Shown one piece after another: positions 34,366-42,374 of a stretch of 64,000 bases of DNA. The stretch comes from Oceanicella sp. SM1341. Lineage in GTDB: Bacteria > Pseudomonadota > Alphaproteobacteria > Rhodobacterales > Rhodobacteraceae. The stretch's first letter is position 1; the number at the start of each line of letters is the position of its first letter. The stretch is taken from NCBI RefSeq assembly GCF_003448965.1, contig NZ_QRGC01000021.1:37437-101436 (forward strand), in the 5' to 3' direction. The notes under the pieces were generated by a model. That model searched no databases, was not told the DNA's origin, and worked only from the letters and a program-made list of their open reading frames with translations. A program made the translations under genes and the position numbers.

Positions 34366-35349
34366 ATGGAGAGCGCCCCCTGCATCAGCTTCGATGACGT
34401 GAAGGAGGCCGCCGCCCGCCTGAAGGGCCACGCGCTGCGCACGCCGCTGCTGCGCTCGGCGGCGCTCGATGCGCTGGCGGGCGGGCCGGTGCTGCTGAAG
34501 GTCGAGGCGCTGCAGCACACCGGCTCGTTCAAGTTTCGCGGTGCGTTCAACCGGCTGTCGCGCATCGCCGAGGGCGACAGGCCGCGCGGTGTCGTCGCCT
34601 GGTCCTCGGGCAACCACGCGCAGGGCGTGGCGGCGGCGGCGGCGCGGCTGGGCATGCCCGCCACCATCGTGATGCCGGCCGACGCGCCGCGCATCAAGGT
34701 GGAGAACACCCGCGCCCTCGGCGCCGAGGTGGTGTTCTACGACCGCGAGACGGAATCGCGCGAGGACATCGCCACCGCCCTTGCCGAGGCCCGCGGCGCC
34801 GTGCTGGTGCCGTCGTTCGACGACCCCCACGTGATCGCCGGCCAGGGCACCGCCGGCATCGAGATCGTCGAGCAGGCGGGCGCGCAGGGCCTCGCCCTCG
34901 GCCGGGTGCTGGTGTGCTGCGGCGGCGGCGGGCTCACGGCGGGCATCGCCACGGCGGTGCACGCGCTCTCGCCCGGCACGGCGGTCTACTCGGTGGAGCC
35001 CGAGAGCTTCGATGACACCGCGCGCTCGCTCGCCAGCGGCCGGCCCGAGGCCGTGGTCCCCGGCGCGCGCTCGATCTGCGACGCGCTGCTGGCGCCGATG
35101 CCCGGTGCGCTCACCTTCCCCATCAACCGCCGCCTGCTCGCCGGCGGCCTGAGCGTGAGCGACGAGGAGGTGCGCGCCGCCATGCGCTTTGCCTTCGGCA
35201 CGCTGAAACTGGTGGTGGAGCCCGGCGGCGCGGTGGCCCTCGCCGCCCTGCTGCAGGGCCGCGCCCCGGCGGCGCAGGGCGCCACGGCGGTGGTGATCTC
35301 GGGCGGGAATGTCGACCCCGGCGCCTATGCGGCCGTGCTGGCGGGCTGA
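34366..35349 (+). CDS. Threonine/serine dehydratase (PLP-dependent, short form)
   Basis: Predicted 327-residue fold type II PLP enzyme that deaminates L-threonine or L-serine to the 2-oxo acid. The PLP lysine is Lys56 in TGSFKFRGA, the substrate loop is SSGNHAQG (about 85-92) and the phosphate-binding glycine loop is CGGGGLTAG (about 186-194). It lacks the C-terminal ACT-like regulatory domain of biosynthetic IlvA, so it resembles catabolic TdcB-type or hydroxyaspartate ammonia-lyase-like enzymes; these cannot be separated by reading. Confidence 0.9.
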   Translation: MESAPCISFDDVKEAAARLKGHALRTPLLRSAALDALAGGPVLLKVEALQHTGSFKFRGAFNRLSRIAEGDRPRGVVAWSSGNHAQGVAAAAARLGMPATIVMPADAPRIKVENTRALGAEVVFYDRETESREDIATALAEARGAVLVPSFDDPHVIAGQGTAGIEIVEQAGAQGLALGRVLVCCGGGGLTAGIATAVHALSPGTAVYSVEPESFDDTARSLASGRPEAVVPGARSICDALLAPMPGALTFPINRRLLAGGLSVSDEEVRAAMRFAFGTLKLVVEPGGAVALAALLQGRAPAAQGATAVVISGGNVDPGAYAAVLAG

Positions 35350-35352
35350 GGC

Positions 35353-35808
35353 TCAGCCGCCCTCGCAGGCGCCGCGCGGCAGGGCCTCGGCGGCGGCGAA
35401 GATGTCGCGCAATTGCGCCCGGCCGGCGAGCACGTCGGCCAGCGAGTAGCCGTCGAGCACGGCGTAGAAGGCCTGCAGCGCCTCGCGCAGCATGCGCGGC
35501 AGGCTGCAGGCCGGCGCGATCAGGCAGGTCGAGCAATCCACCAGCCCGGGGCCCTGCTCGGTGTGGCGGATGAGCGCCCCGATGGAGATCTCCTCCGCCG
35601 GGCGGCCCAGCCGCAGCCCGCCGTTGCGGCCGCGCACGGTCTGCACGAAGCCGGCCTGGCCCAGGTCCTGCACGATCTTCATCAGGTGGTTGCGCGAGAT
35701 GCCATAGGCCTGCGCGATCTCCGCGATCGACGACAGCTTCCCCTCCTCCTGCACCGCGACATGCACCAGCACGCGCACCGCGTAATCGGTGTAGCGGCTC
35801 AGCTGCAT
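35353..35808 (-). CDS. nsrR: Rrf2 family regulator, NsrR-like nitric oxide sensor
   Basis: Predicted 151-residue winged-helix repressor with an iron-sulfur sensor. The start MQLSRYTDYAVRVLVHVA and GISRNHLMKIVQDL are typical of NsrR; the cluster cysteines are Cys92, Cys95 and Cys101 in DCSTCLIAPAC. In NsrR proteins NO destroys the cluster and relieves repression. The divergent neighbours are NO-detoxifying globins, and two NsrR-type palindromes lie between, which makes this assignment strong. ATG 35808 starts the conserved helix; a longer frame upstream is non-conserved. The gene ends three bases from the convergent dehydratase gene. Confidence 0.9.
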   Translation of the reverse strand: MQLSRYTDYAVRVLVHVAVQEEGKLSSIAEIAQAYGISRNHLMKIVQDLGQAGFVQTVRGRNGGLRLGRPAEEISIGALIRHTEQGPGLVDCSTCLIAPACSLPRMLREALQAFYAVLDGYSLADVLAGRAQLRDIFAAAEALPRGACEGG

Positions 35809-35921
35809 GGCGCGGCTCCGGTGTGGGTGCGGGCAGGGCAGGGCATCGGCGCGGGGTCCTCGGGGGCTGTGGCCCGGCCCTTTTAGCATGCCGGGGCGGG
35901 ACGGAAACAGCGGGTGCGACA

Positions 35922-35944
35922 AAGAGGCATTTGCAGTGCATCTT
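35922..35944. promoter_or_regulatory. NsrR box 1
   Basis: An imperfect 23-bp palindrome opening AAGAGGCATTT and closing GTGCATCTT, close to the NsrR consensus AAGATGCATTT-N-AAATGCATCTT. It lies centrally between nsrR and the globin gene, fitting control of both directions. Confidence 0.8.
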
Positions 35945-35957
35945 ATATGTTCTTAAT

Positions 35958-35978
35958 ACATGCATTGTAAATGCATGT
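35958..35978. promoter_or_regulatory. NsrR box 2
   Basis: Perfect nine-base arms ACATGCATT and AATGCATGT around GTA. It ends just before the AAAGGAG ribosome site of the globin gene, so a bound repressor would block initiation directly. Confidence 0.8.
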
Positions 35979-35992
35979 AAAGGAGATGCACC

Positions 35993-36421
35993 ATGACCGG
36001 TGACGCCCTTCCCGAGGACGCCGCGATCCGCCCGCTGATCGAGGCCTTCTACGCCCGTGTCCGTGCCGACCCCGAGCTGGGGCCGGTCTTCGCCGCCGCC
36101 GTGACCGACTGGGACGACCACCACGGCCGCCTCGCCGATTTCTGGTCTTCGGTGATGCTCACCAGCGGCCGCTACAAGGGAAACCCGCTGGCGCTGCACA
36201 TGCGCCACGCCGCCGCCATGACCCCGGCGCGCTTCGAGCGCTGGCTCGCCCTCTGGGCCGAAGTGACGGCGGAGCGCATGCCCGCCCCTGTCGCCGCCGC
36301 GATGCAGGAGCGCGCCGCGCGCATCGCCGCGAGCCTGCAGGCCGGCATCGGCCGCCTGCGCCCCGGCCCGCCGGTGTTCCGCTATTCCGCCCCGGCCCCC
36401 GAGGCCGGCTCCGCAGCCTGA
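35993..36421 (+). CDS. Group III truncated haemoglobin
   Basis: Predicted 142-residue haem protein of the trHbP (group III) type. The pattern IEAFYARVRADPELGPVF, then FWSSVMLTSGRYKGNPLALH (residues 50-69), and ERWLALWAE are typical of the group, with the proximal His in the LALHMRH segment. It is the first gene behind two NsrR boxes and is followed by hmp after 34 nt, so it is probably part of nitric oxide defence. Confidence 0.9.
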   Translation: MTGDALPEDAAIRPLIEAFYARVRADPELGPVFAAAVTDWDDHHGRLADFWSSVMLTSGRYKGNPLALHMRHAAAMTPARFERWLALWAEVTAERMPAPVAAAMQERAARIAASLQAGIGRLRPGPPVFRYSAPAPEAGSAA

Positions 36422-36455
36422 TCCCCACCTCGTCCGCACACACAGGAGACACCCC

Positions 36456-37667
36456 ATGCCCCGGACCCTGAGCCCCGAGACCATCGCGCTGGTGAAAGCC
36501 ACCGTGCCCGCCATCGCCGCCCATGGCAGCGACATCACCCGCACGATGTACGCGAAGCTCTTCGAGGACGCGCATATCCGCGCCCTGTTCAACCACTCCA
36601 ACCAGGAGAGCGGCGCGCAGGTGAACGCGCTGGCCGCCGCCATCCTCGCCTATGCCCGGCACATCGAAACCCCGCAGGCCCTGGGGCCGGTGGTGGAGCG
36701 CATCGCCCACAAGCACATCGGCTATTCCATCCTGCCCGAGCATTACCCCTACGTGGCCCGCGCGCTCATCCGCGCCATCGAGGAGGTGCTGGGCGCGGCC
36801 GCCACGCCGGAGATCCTCGCCGCCTGGGGCGAGGCCTACTGGTTTCTCGCCGAGGTGCTGATGGAGCGCGAGGAGGTGCTGCGCGCCGAGCTGCTGGCCC
36901 TCGAGGGCGGCTGGACCGGCTGGCGCCGCTTCGAGGTGGCCGAGCGCCGGCCCGAGAGCGAGGTCATCACCTCCTTCGTGCTGCGCCCGGCCGACGGCGG
37001 CCCGGTGGTGCGCCACCGCCCCGGCCAGTACCTCACCCTGCGCTTCGACATGCCCGAGCAGCAGGGCGCGAAGCGCAACTACTCGATCTCCTCCGCCCCC
37101 TCGGACAGCACCTACCGCATCTCGGTGAAGCGCGAGGCCGCGGGCCAGGGCGGCTCCCGCCACCTGCACGACCGGGTGGAGGTGGGCGACGTGCTCGACA
37201 TCGCACCGCCCGCGGGGGATTTCTTCCTGCCCGAGCGCCCGGAGCGCCCGGTGATCCTGCTTTCCGGCGGCGTGGGCGTGACCCCGATGATCGCGATGGC
37301 CGAGACCATTGCCGAAGCGCATCCCGGGCTGGAGACGCATTTCGTGCACGGCGCGCTCAACAGCGCGGTGCACGCGATGGCCGGCCATGTGCGCGGCCTC
37401 GCCGCCCGCCACGGCCGCATCCGCGCCACCACCTTCTACAGCGCGCCGCTCCCGCAGGACGTGCTGGGCGCGAGCCATGACGCCGAGGGCTTCATCTCGG
37501 TCGACTGGCTGGCGGCGAACACCCCGCTGGGGGAGGCGGATGTCTTCCTCTGCGGGCCGAAGCCCTTCCTGCGCGGGCTGATCACCGGGCTGCAGGCGGC
37601 GGGCGTGGCGCCCGCGCGCATCCATCACGAGCTCTTCGGCCCCACCGACGAGGCCGTGGCCGCCTGA
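36456..37667 (+). CDS. hmp: Flavohaemoprotein, nitric oxide dioxygenase
   Basis: Predicted 403-residue cytoplasmic enzyme that oxidises NO to nitrate using O2 and NAD(P)H. The globin domain (1-145) has Tyr32 (distal) and His87 in IAHKHIGYSI (proximal). The FAD domain shows GQYLTLRF and KRNYSISSAPS, and the NAD domain GGVGVTPMIAMA and CGPKPFLRG. Length matches E. coli Hmp. It is co-transcribed with the truncated haemoglobin under NsrR-type control. ATG 36456 follows an AGGAGA site. Confidence 0.96.
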   Translation: MPRTLSPETIALVKATVPAIAAHGSDITRTMYAKLFEDAHIRALFNHSNQESGAQVNALAAAILAYARHIETPQALGPVVERIAHKHIGYSILPEHYPYVARALIRAIEEVLGAAATPEILAAWGEAYWFLAEVLMEREEVLRAELLALEGGWTGWRRFEVAERRPESEVITSFVLRPADGGPVVRHRPGQYLTLRFDMPEQQGAKRNYSISSAPSDSTYRISVKREAAGQGGSRHLHDRVEVGDVLDIAPPAGDFFLPERPERPVILLSGGVGVTPMIAMAETIAEAHPGLETHFVHGALNSAVHAMAGHVRGLAARHGRIRATTFYSAPLPQDVLGASHDAEGFISVDWLAANTPLGEADVFLCGPKPFLRGLITGLQAAGVAPARIHHELFGPTDEAVAA

Positions 37668-37679
37668 GCCCGTCCCCGA

Positions 37680-37710
37680 CCCCGCGCGCCCTCCCGCGCG
37701 CGGGGCCTTC
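37680..37710 (+). terminator. Terminator after hmp
   Basis: A ten-base GC stem (CCCCGCGCGC with its complement) and a six-base loop starts 12 nt after the stop and is followed by CCTTC. Confidence 0.6.
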
Positions 37711-37822
37711 GACCGGCGGCCGGCCCGCCCATACCAATGGATAGGCTTGTCCCCCCTGTCAGCCGCGTGCAGGCTTCCCATGTCTGTTGCAGTGCAGCAC
37801 CCCTGACGGAGGAGACCCCCGC

Positions 37823-38389
37823 ATGCGCCTGCCCCTGATCGACCCGAGCAAGCTCACCGAGGCCCAGAAGCCGCTCTACGCGGACATGAAGGAGGGCATC
37901 GGCCAGAAGTTCAACGCCTTCGAGACCATCCACGAGAGCGGTGCCCTGATGGGGCCGTGGAACCCCTGGCTTCACGAGCCGCGCATCGGCGGCGCGATCT
38001 GGGAGCTGACCAAGGCGATGTCGATGGAGGCCACGCTGCCCGACAACGCGAGGCAGATCGCCATCCTCGTCACCGGTGCGCATTTCAACGCGGGCTACGA
38101 GATCTATGCCCATGCGGCCGTGGCGATAAAGGAAGGCATGAGCGCGGAGCGTCTCTCCACCCTCTCCGCCGGCGTGAAGCCCACCGGGCTGGAGGCCGAG
38201 GAAGAGGTGGCCTATGACGTGGCCCACGCCCTCGTGACCGGCGGCACCCTGCCGCGCCCCACCTACGACATGGCGGTGAAGAGCTTCGGCCAGCACGGCG
38301 CGAACGAGCTGATCTACCTCGTGGGCCTCTACTGCCTCGTGTCGGTGACGCTGAACGGCTTCAACGTGCCGGTGCCCGAATGCGACTGA
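37823..38389 (+). CDS. Carboxymuconolactone decarboxylase (CMD) family protein
   Basis: Predicted 188-residue, all-helical cytoplasmic protein. It starts MRLPLIDPSKLTEAQKPLY and has MGPWNPWLHEPRIGG, ARQIAILVTGAHFNAGYEIYAHAAVA and the ending LIYLVGLYCLVSVTLNGFNVPVP, the pattern of CMD-family proteins found widely in proteobacteria. The C-x-x-C pair of AhpD is absent, so a peroxidase role is unlikely; its substrate is not known. ATG 37823 follows a GGAGGAG site. It is monocistronic between two terminator-like hairpins. Confidence 0.9.
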   Translation: MRLPLIDPSKLTEAQKPLYADMKEGIGQKFNAFETIHESGALMGPWNPWLHEPRIGGAIWELTKAMSMEATLPDNARQIAILVTGAHFNAGYEIYAHAAVAIKEGMSAERLSTLSAGVKPTGLEAEEEVAYDVAHALVTGGTLPRPTYDMAVKSFGQHGANELIYLVGLYCLVSVTLNGFNVPVPECD

Positions 38390-38415
38390 GGGGCGAAGGC
38401 GCAACCTGACGCCCC

Positions 38416-38458
38416 GGCCCGCCCCGCGCCGTATGGCACGGGCGGGCCGTGCCTTTCT
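38416..38458 (+). terminator. Terminator after the CMD gene
   Basis: Outer arms GGCCCGCCC and GGGCGGGCC with a nested short stem and GTAT loop; GTGCCTTTCTTC follows. Confidence 0.65.
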
Positions 38459-38501
38459 TCATGCCGCGTGCCGGATAGGTCCGGGCGCACCCGGAGGGGT
38501 T

Positions 38502-39006
38502 GTGATCACGAAGCGATTGCGGCGCCGGTTCGGCTAAGCGGCATGCAGCGCGCCCTGTTTGTGATCACGAACTGTCATTGCGGCGGTTCCCGGTGCCTGG
38601 GATGAAGGGAACCACGCCGGCCGGCCGCGCTGCGCAACGAGTACCAAAACGTTGAGACGTGCATCGGTTTCGGGTGTTGTTCCCCACGGTGTCGTGCACG
38701 CTGTGATCACATCAGAGCCTCAGCAGTTTCGTTGAAGCCAAGGCGGATCACCAATCGGATGCTTCCGCGCCGTGATCACAGCCGTGGTTGAGGCAGATGT
38801 GCCGCGTCAGGGTGTGAGCCGGTCTCCGCGTGGTGGCAATGCATCGTGATCACATCGGTGAAACGCCTGATAGCCACCGGTTCGTGTGACGATCGGGTCC
38901 GCCCACCAGCTCCCACACCGATGTGATCACAAACCCCACGCACATCCGCGTCATGCACCACCGCGCGTCGGCTCAAGGCAGCCTTGCCCTTCGGGACTGT
39001 GATCAC
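38502..39006. repeat. Array of seven GTGATCAC palindromes
   Basis: Exact GTGATCAC occurs at 38502, 38561, 38703, 38772, 38846, 38923 and 38999; six of the seven extend to TGTGATCAC. Start-to-start distances are 59, 142, 69, 74, 77 and 76 bp; the 142-bp step is about twice the others, as if one site had been lost. The spacers differ in sequence apart from a shared GAA...ATTGCGGCG stretch after the first two. The region is less GC-rich than its surroundings and holds no supported gene. It lies between the 3' ends of the convergent CMD and ackA genes, the last site starting 17 bp before the ackA stop codon's outer edge. A binding array for a dimeric DNA-binding protein is the simplest reading. 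Confidence 0.85.
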
Positions 39007-39022
39007 ACGCCGGGCGGGGCGT

Positions 39023-40192
39023 TCACAGGCCGAGTGCGGTCGTCGTGTGGTGGGCGATCATCCGTTCCTCGTCCGTCGGGATCACGTAGGCGGCCACGGC
39101 GCTGCCGTCGGCGCTGATGAGGGGGCCGCCGGCGAGGTTTGCCGTGGTGTCGGGCGCAAGGCCCAGCCAGCGGCAGCCGTCCATGATCCGGGCGCGGATC
39201 TCGGGGGCGTGCTCGCCGATGCCGGCGGTGAAGACGATGGCGTCGACCCCGCCGAGGGCCGCGGCGAGCGAGCCTGCCATGCGTGCCGCCCGGTAGCAGA
39301 ACAGCGCCACCGCCTCGGCCGCCTCGGGCGCGGGGCTGGCGAGCACGTCGCGCATGTCGTGGCTCACGCCCGAGACGCCGAGCAGGCCGGAGCGGTTTGA
39401 CAGCAGATCGTCCACCTCCGCCACGCTCATGCCGCGGTCGCGCATCAGGTGGAGGAGCACGCCGGGGTCGATCTCGCCGCTGCGCTTGCCCATCATCAGC
39501 CCGTCGAGCGCGGTGAACCCCATGCTGGTGGCCACGCTGGCGCCATTCTCGAAGGCGCACATGCTCGCCCCATGGCCGAGATGGGCGGCGATGATGCGCC
39601 CCTGCGCCCGCGCGCCCATGTACTGCGGCAGCACCGAGGCGATGTACTCGTAGGACAGGCCGTGGAAGCCGTAGCGCAGCACGCCTTCGTCCGACAGCGC
39701 GCGGGGGATGGCGAAGAGCTGCGCCAGCCGTGGCTGGCTGCGGTGGAAGGCAGTGTCGAAACAGGCCACCTGCGGCACGTGCGGCAGGGCGGCGGCCAGC
39801 GCGTCGACACCCGAGAGGTTGTGCGGCTGGTGGGCGGGGGCGAGGGGGCTGAGGGCCGCGAGCTTCGCGTGCACCTCCGGTGTCACGATCACGGGGGCGG
39901 AGAACTCGGCCCCGCCATGAACCACCCGGTGCCCGCCGGCGATGATTTCTATGCCGTCGAAGCGCTGCATGAGGGCGGCCACCAGCCAGTGCATGGCGCC
40001 GGCGTGGCTGTCGCCGTGGCCCTCGGGCACCGGGGCCACGGGGTCATGCCCGAAGCGGTACATCGCGCCCGCGCCGATGCGCTCGATCAGCCCGCTCACC
40101 AGCGCCTGCGTGTCGGCCGGCCCCTCGGCCGAGAACAGCGCGAACTTGATCGAGGAGGAGCCGGCGTTGAGGACGAGGACCGCGTCGCTCAT
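39023..40192 (-). CDS. ackA: Acetate kinase
   Basis: Predicted 389-residue enzyme interconverting acetate plus ATP and acetyl phosphate. Motifs: VLNAGSSSIKFALF at the N-terminus, RVVHGG, RYGFHGLSYEYI, GHGASMCAFENG and VFTAGIGEHAPEIR. It is the last gene of the phaC-fabI-maoC/pta-ackA operon and overlaps the maoC/pta stop by four bases. With the Pta domain it forms an acetyl-CoA to acetate (or another short acyl-CoA) phosphate shunt. Confidence 0.95.
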   Translation of the reverse strand: MSDAVLVLNAGSSSIKFALFSAEGPADTQALVSGLIERIGAGAMYRFGHDPVAPVPEGHGDSHAGAMHWLVAALMQRFDGIEIIAGGHRVVHGGAEFSAPVIVTPEVHAKLAALSPLAPAHQPHNLSGVDALAAALPHVPQVACFDTAFHRSQPRLAQLFAIPRALSDEGVLRYGFHGLSYEYIASVLPQYMGARAQGRIIAAHLGHGASMCAFENGASVATSMGFTALDGLMMGKRSGEIDPGVLLHLMRDRGMSVAEVDDLLSNRSGLLGVSGVSHDMRDVLASPAPEAAEAVALFCYRAARMAGSLAAALGGVDAIVFTAGIGEHAPEIRARIMDGCRWLGLAPDTTANLAGGPLISADGSAVAAYVIPTDEERMIAHHTTTALGL

Positions 40193-41583
40193 TCCGCCGC
40201 CCTCCGGTGATGGTGCACGAAGAGCTGGGCGAGAGCGGCGGAGGCGAGGCGCGCCAGCGCCCCGTCGGCCCGGCTGGTGAGCATGATCGGCACCCGCGCG
40301 CCCAGCACCAGCCCGGCGGATTCGGCGCCGGCGAGATACATGAGCTGCTTGGCGATCATGTTGCCGGCTTCCAGATCGGGCGCCACCAGGATGTCGGCAT
40401 CCCCCGCCACGGGCGAGGTGATGTGCTTGGCCTCGGCCGCCGCCTTCGAGATGGCGTTGTCGAAGGCGAGCGGGCCGTCGAGCAGCCCGCCGGTGATCTG
40501 GCCGCGGTCGGCCATCTTGCACAACGCCGCGGCATCGAGAGTGGAGGCGATCTTGGGGTAGATGGTTTCGACCGCCGAGAGGATCGCCACCTTGGGCAGT
40601 TCGATGCCGAGGGCATGGGCGAGGTCGATGGCGTTGGCCACGATGTCGCGCTTGGTGTCGAGGTCGGGGTAGATGTTGATCGCGGCGTCGGTGATGAAGA
40701 GCGGCTTGGGGTAGGTGGGCACGTCGAGGGCGAAGACATGGCTCATCCGCCGCTCGGTGCGCAGGCCCCGGGTGCGGTCGACCACGGCGGACATGATCTC
40801 GTCGGTGTGCAGCGCGCCCTTCATCAGCGCCTGGGCCCGGCCCTCGCGCACCAGCGCCACGGAGGCACTGGCGGCGGCATGGCTGTGCGGCGCGTCGAGG
40901 ATCTCGAGCCCGGAGATGTCGACCCCCGCAGCCTCGGCCGCCGCACGGATCTTGCCCTCCGGCCCCACGAGGATGGGCTCGATCAGCCCCTTCTCGCGCG
41001 CGTCCACCGCGCCTTCGAGCGAATTCGCGTCGCAGGGGTGGGTGACGGCGGTGGGAATGGGCGAGAGCTCGGCCGTGGCGGCGATGAGCCGGTCGTAGCG
41101 CGCGCCGCGCTCGTGCAGGTGCACCTCGGGCAGGGTGGTGCGCGGGCGGCGCACCTTCTCGGTGGGGGCGATCACCTCCGCCTCGCCGCGGATGGCGAGG
41201 GAGCCGTCGGCGAGTACCCCCTCGCAATCGAGGATCACCCGCTTCTTCGCGTCGTTCTTCTCGCGCACGGTCACCCGCACGGTCACCGTGTCGCCGAGGC
41301 CGATGGGCTTGCGGAAGCTCAGCGACTGGTTGAGGTAGATGGCGCCGGGGCCGGGCAGCTCGGTGCCCAGCACCGCCGAGATCAGCGCGCCGCCCCACAT
41401 GCCGTGCGCGATCACCTTGTGGAACATGTCGTCGCGCGCGTAGTCGGCGTCGACATGGGCGGGGTTCACGTCGCCCGACATCACGGCGAAGAGCTCGATG
41501 TCGCGCGGCCCGAGGGTGCGGGTGATCTCGGCGCTGTCGCCCACCGACATCTCCTCGTAGGTCTTGTTCTCGATGTATTGCAC
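40189..41583 (-). CDS. Bifunctional MaoC-like hydratase / phosphate acetyl(butyryl)transferase
   Basis: Predicted 464-residue fusion. Residues 1-150 form a MaoC-type hot-dog domain (FAVMSGDVNPAHVDADYA with the Asp and His of the R-specific hydratase motif, FHKVIAHGMWGGALIS). Residues 165-460 form a phosphotransacetylase/phosphate butyryltransferase domain (HPCDANSLEGAVDARE, ALMKGALHTDEIMSAV, VAGDADILVAPDLEAGNMIAKQL). In the family this fusion is annotated bifunctional enoyl-CoA hydratase/phosphate acetyltransferase. Its neighbours phaC, fabI and ackA suggest that it connects 3-hydroxyacyl-CoA chemistry with acyl phosphates. Overlaps ackA by four bases; lies ten bases after fabI. Confidence 0.93.
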   Translation of the reverse strand: MQYIENKTYEEMSVGDSAEITRTLGPRDIELFAVMSGDVNPAHVDADYARDDMFHKVIAHGMWGGALISAVLGTELPGPGAIYLNQSLSFRKPIGLGDTVTVRVTVREKNDAKKRVILDCEGVLADGSLAIRGEAEVIAPTEKVRRPRTTLPEVHLHERGARYDRLIAATAELSPIPTAVTHPCDANSLEGAVDAREKGLIEPILVGPEGKIRAAAEAAGVDISGLEILDAPHSHAAASASVALVREGRAQALMKGALHTDEIMSAVVDRTRGLRTERRMSHVFALDVPTYPKPLFITDAAINIYPDLDTKRDIVANAIDLAHALGIELPKVAILSAVETIYPKIASTLDAAALCKMADRGQITGGLLDGPLAFDNAISKAAAEAKHITSPVAGDADILVAPDLEAGNMIAKQLMYLAGAESAGLVLGARVPIMLTSRADGALARLASAALAQLFVHHHRRAAE

Positions 41584-41593
41584 GGGTTTTCCC

Positions 41594-42370
41594 TCAGGAC
41601 ATCACGTGGTAGCCGCCGTCGATGTAGGCGATGTTGCCGATCACCGAGCGCGAGTAGTCGGAGACGAGATAGGCGGCCATCTCGCCCACCTCCTCGATGG
41701 TCACCAGCCGGCGGATGGGCGCGCGGGAGCGGGCTTCGTCGATCAGCTCGTCGAAATGCCCGATGCCGGAGGCGGCGCGGGTCTGCAGGGGGCCGGGGGA
41801 GATGGCGTTCACCCGGATGCCCTGCGGGCCCAGCTCGGCGGCCATGTAGCGCGTGACGCTCTCCAGCGCCGCCTTCACCGGGCCCATGAGGTTGTAGTTG
41901 TCCACCACCTTCTCGGCGCCGTAATAGCTCACCGTGAGCAGGCTGCCGCCCTCCTTCATCAGCGGCTCGGCGAGGCGGGCCATGCGGATGAAGGAATGCA
42001 CCGAGATGTCCATCGCCATGGCAAACCCCTCGCGCGAGCTGTCGACCACCCGGCCGTGCAGGTCTTCCTTCGGGGCGTAGGCGATGGAGTGGAGCAGGAA
42101 GTCGAGCTTGCCCCATTTCTCGGTGATCTCGGCAAAAACCGCCTCGAGCTGGCCGTCGATCTCCACGTCGAGCGGCAGCAGGAGCGCGGCCTCCACCTCC
42201 TCGGCCACCGGCGCGACGAAGCGCTTCGCCTTCTCCGAGAGATAGGTAACCGCGAGCTCGGCCCCCGCGGCGTGGAACTGCTTCGCACAGCCCGCGGCGA
42301 TGGACTGGTCATTCGCGATGCCGATCACGAGGCCCTTCTTGCCCTCGAGAATGGTGTTGGTGAAGGACAT
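41594..42370 (-). CDS. fabI: Enoyl-[acyl-carrier-protein] reductase (NADH), FabI
   Basis: Predicted 258-residue short-chain dehydrogenase-fold enzyme for the last step of fatty acid elongation. It shows GKKGLVIGIANDQSIAAGCAK for cofactor binding and the FabI active site with Tyr149, Tyr159 and Lys166 in the SYYGAEKVVDNYNLMGPVK region, equivalent to E. coli Tyr146, Tyr156 and Lys163. It is placed four bases after phaC in an operon about acyl metabolism, so it may be an additional copy specialised to this locus; whether the genome has another fabI is not visible. Confidence 0.95.
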   Translation of the reverse strand: MSFTNTILEGKKGLVIGIANDQSIAAGCAKQFHAAGAELAVTYLSEKAKRFVAPVAEEVEAALLLPLDVEIDGQLEAVFAEITEKWGKLDFLLHSIAYAPKEDLHGRVVDSSREGFAMAMDISVHSFIRMARLAEPLMKEGGSLLTVSYYGAEKVVDNYNLMGPVKAALESVTRYMAAELGPQGIRVNAISPGPLQTRAASGIGHFDELIDEARSRAPIRRLVTIEEVGEMAAYLVSDYSRSVIGNIAYIDGGYHVMS

Positions 42371-42374
42371 GCGC

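Noticed and set aside
38502..39006. CRISPR array
   Set aside because: The repeated unit is only 8-10 bp and palindromic, spacing is 59-77 bp with one double gap, and no cas genes are present.
38776..39006. A 76-codon open frame within the GTGATCAC array
   Set aside because: No ribosome site, no recognisable family, and its sequence is set by the palindromes and spacers.
39023..41398. A 791-codon minus-strand frame joining ackA with upstream sequence
   Set aside because: The upstream half is out of frame with the MaoC-Pta fusion and has no family similarity; ackA starts at 40192.
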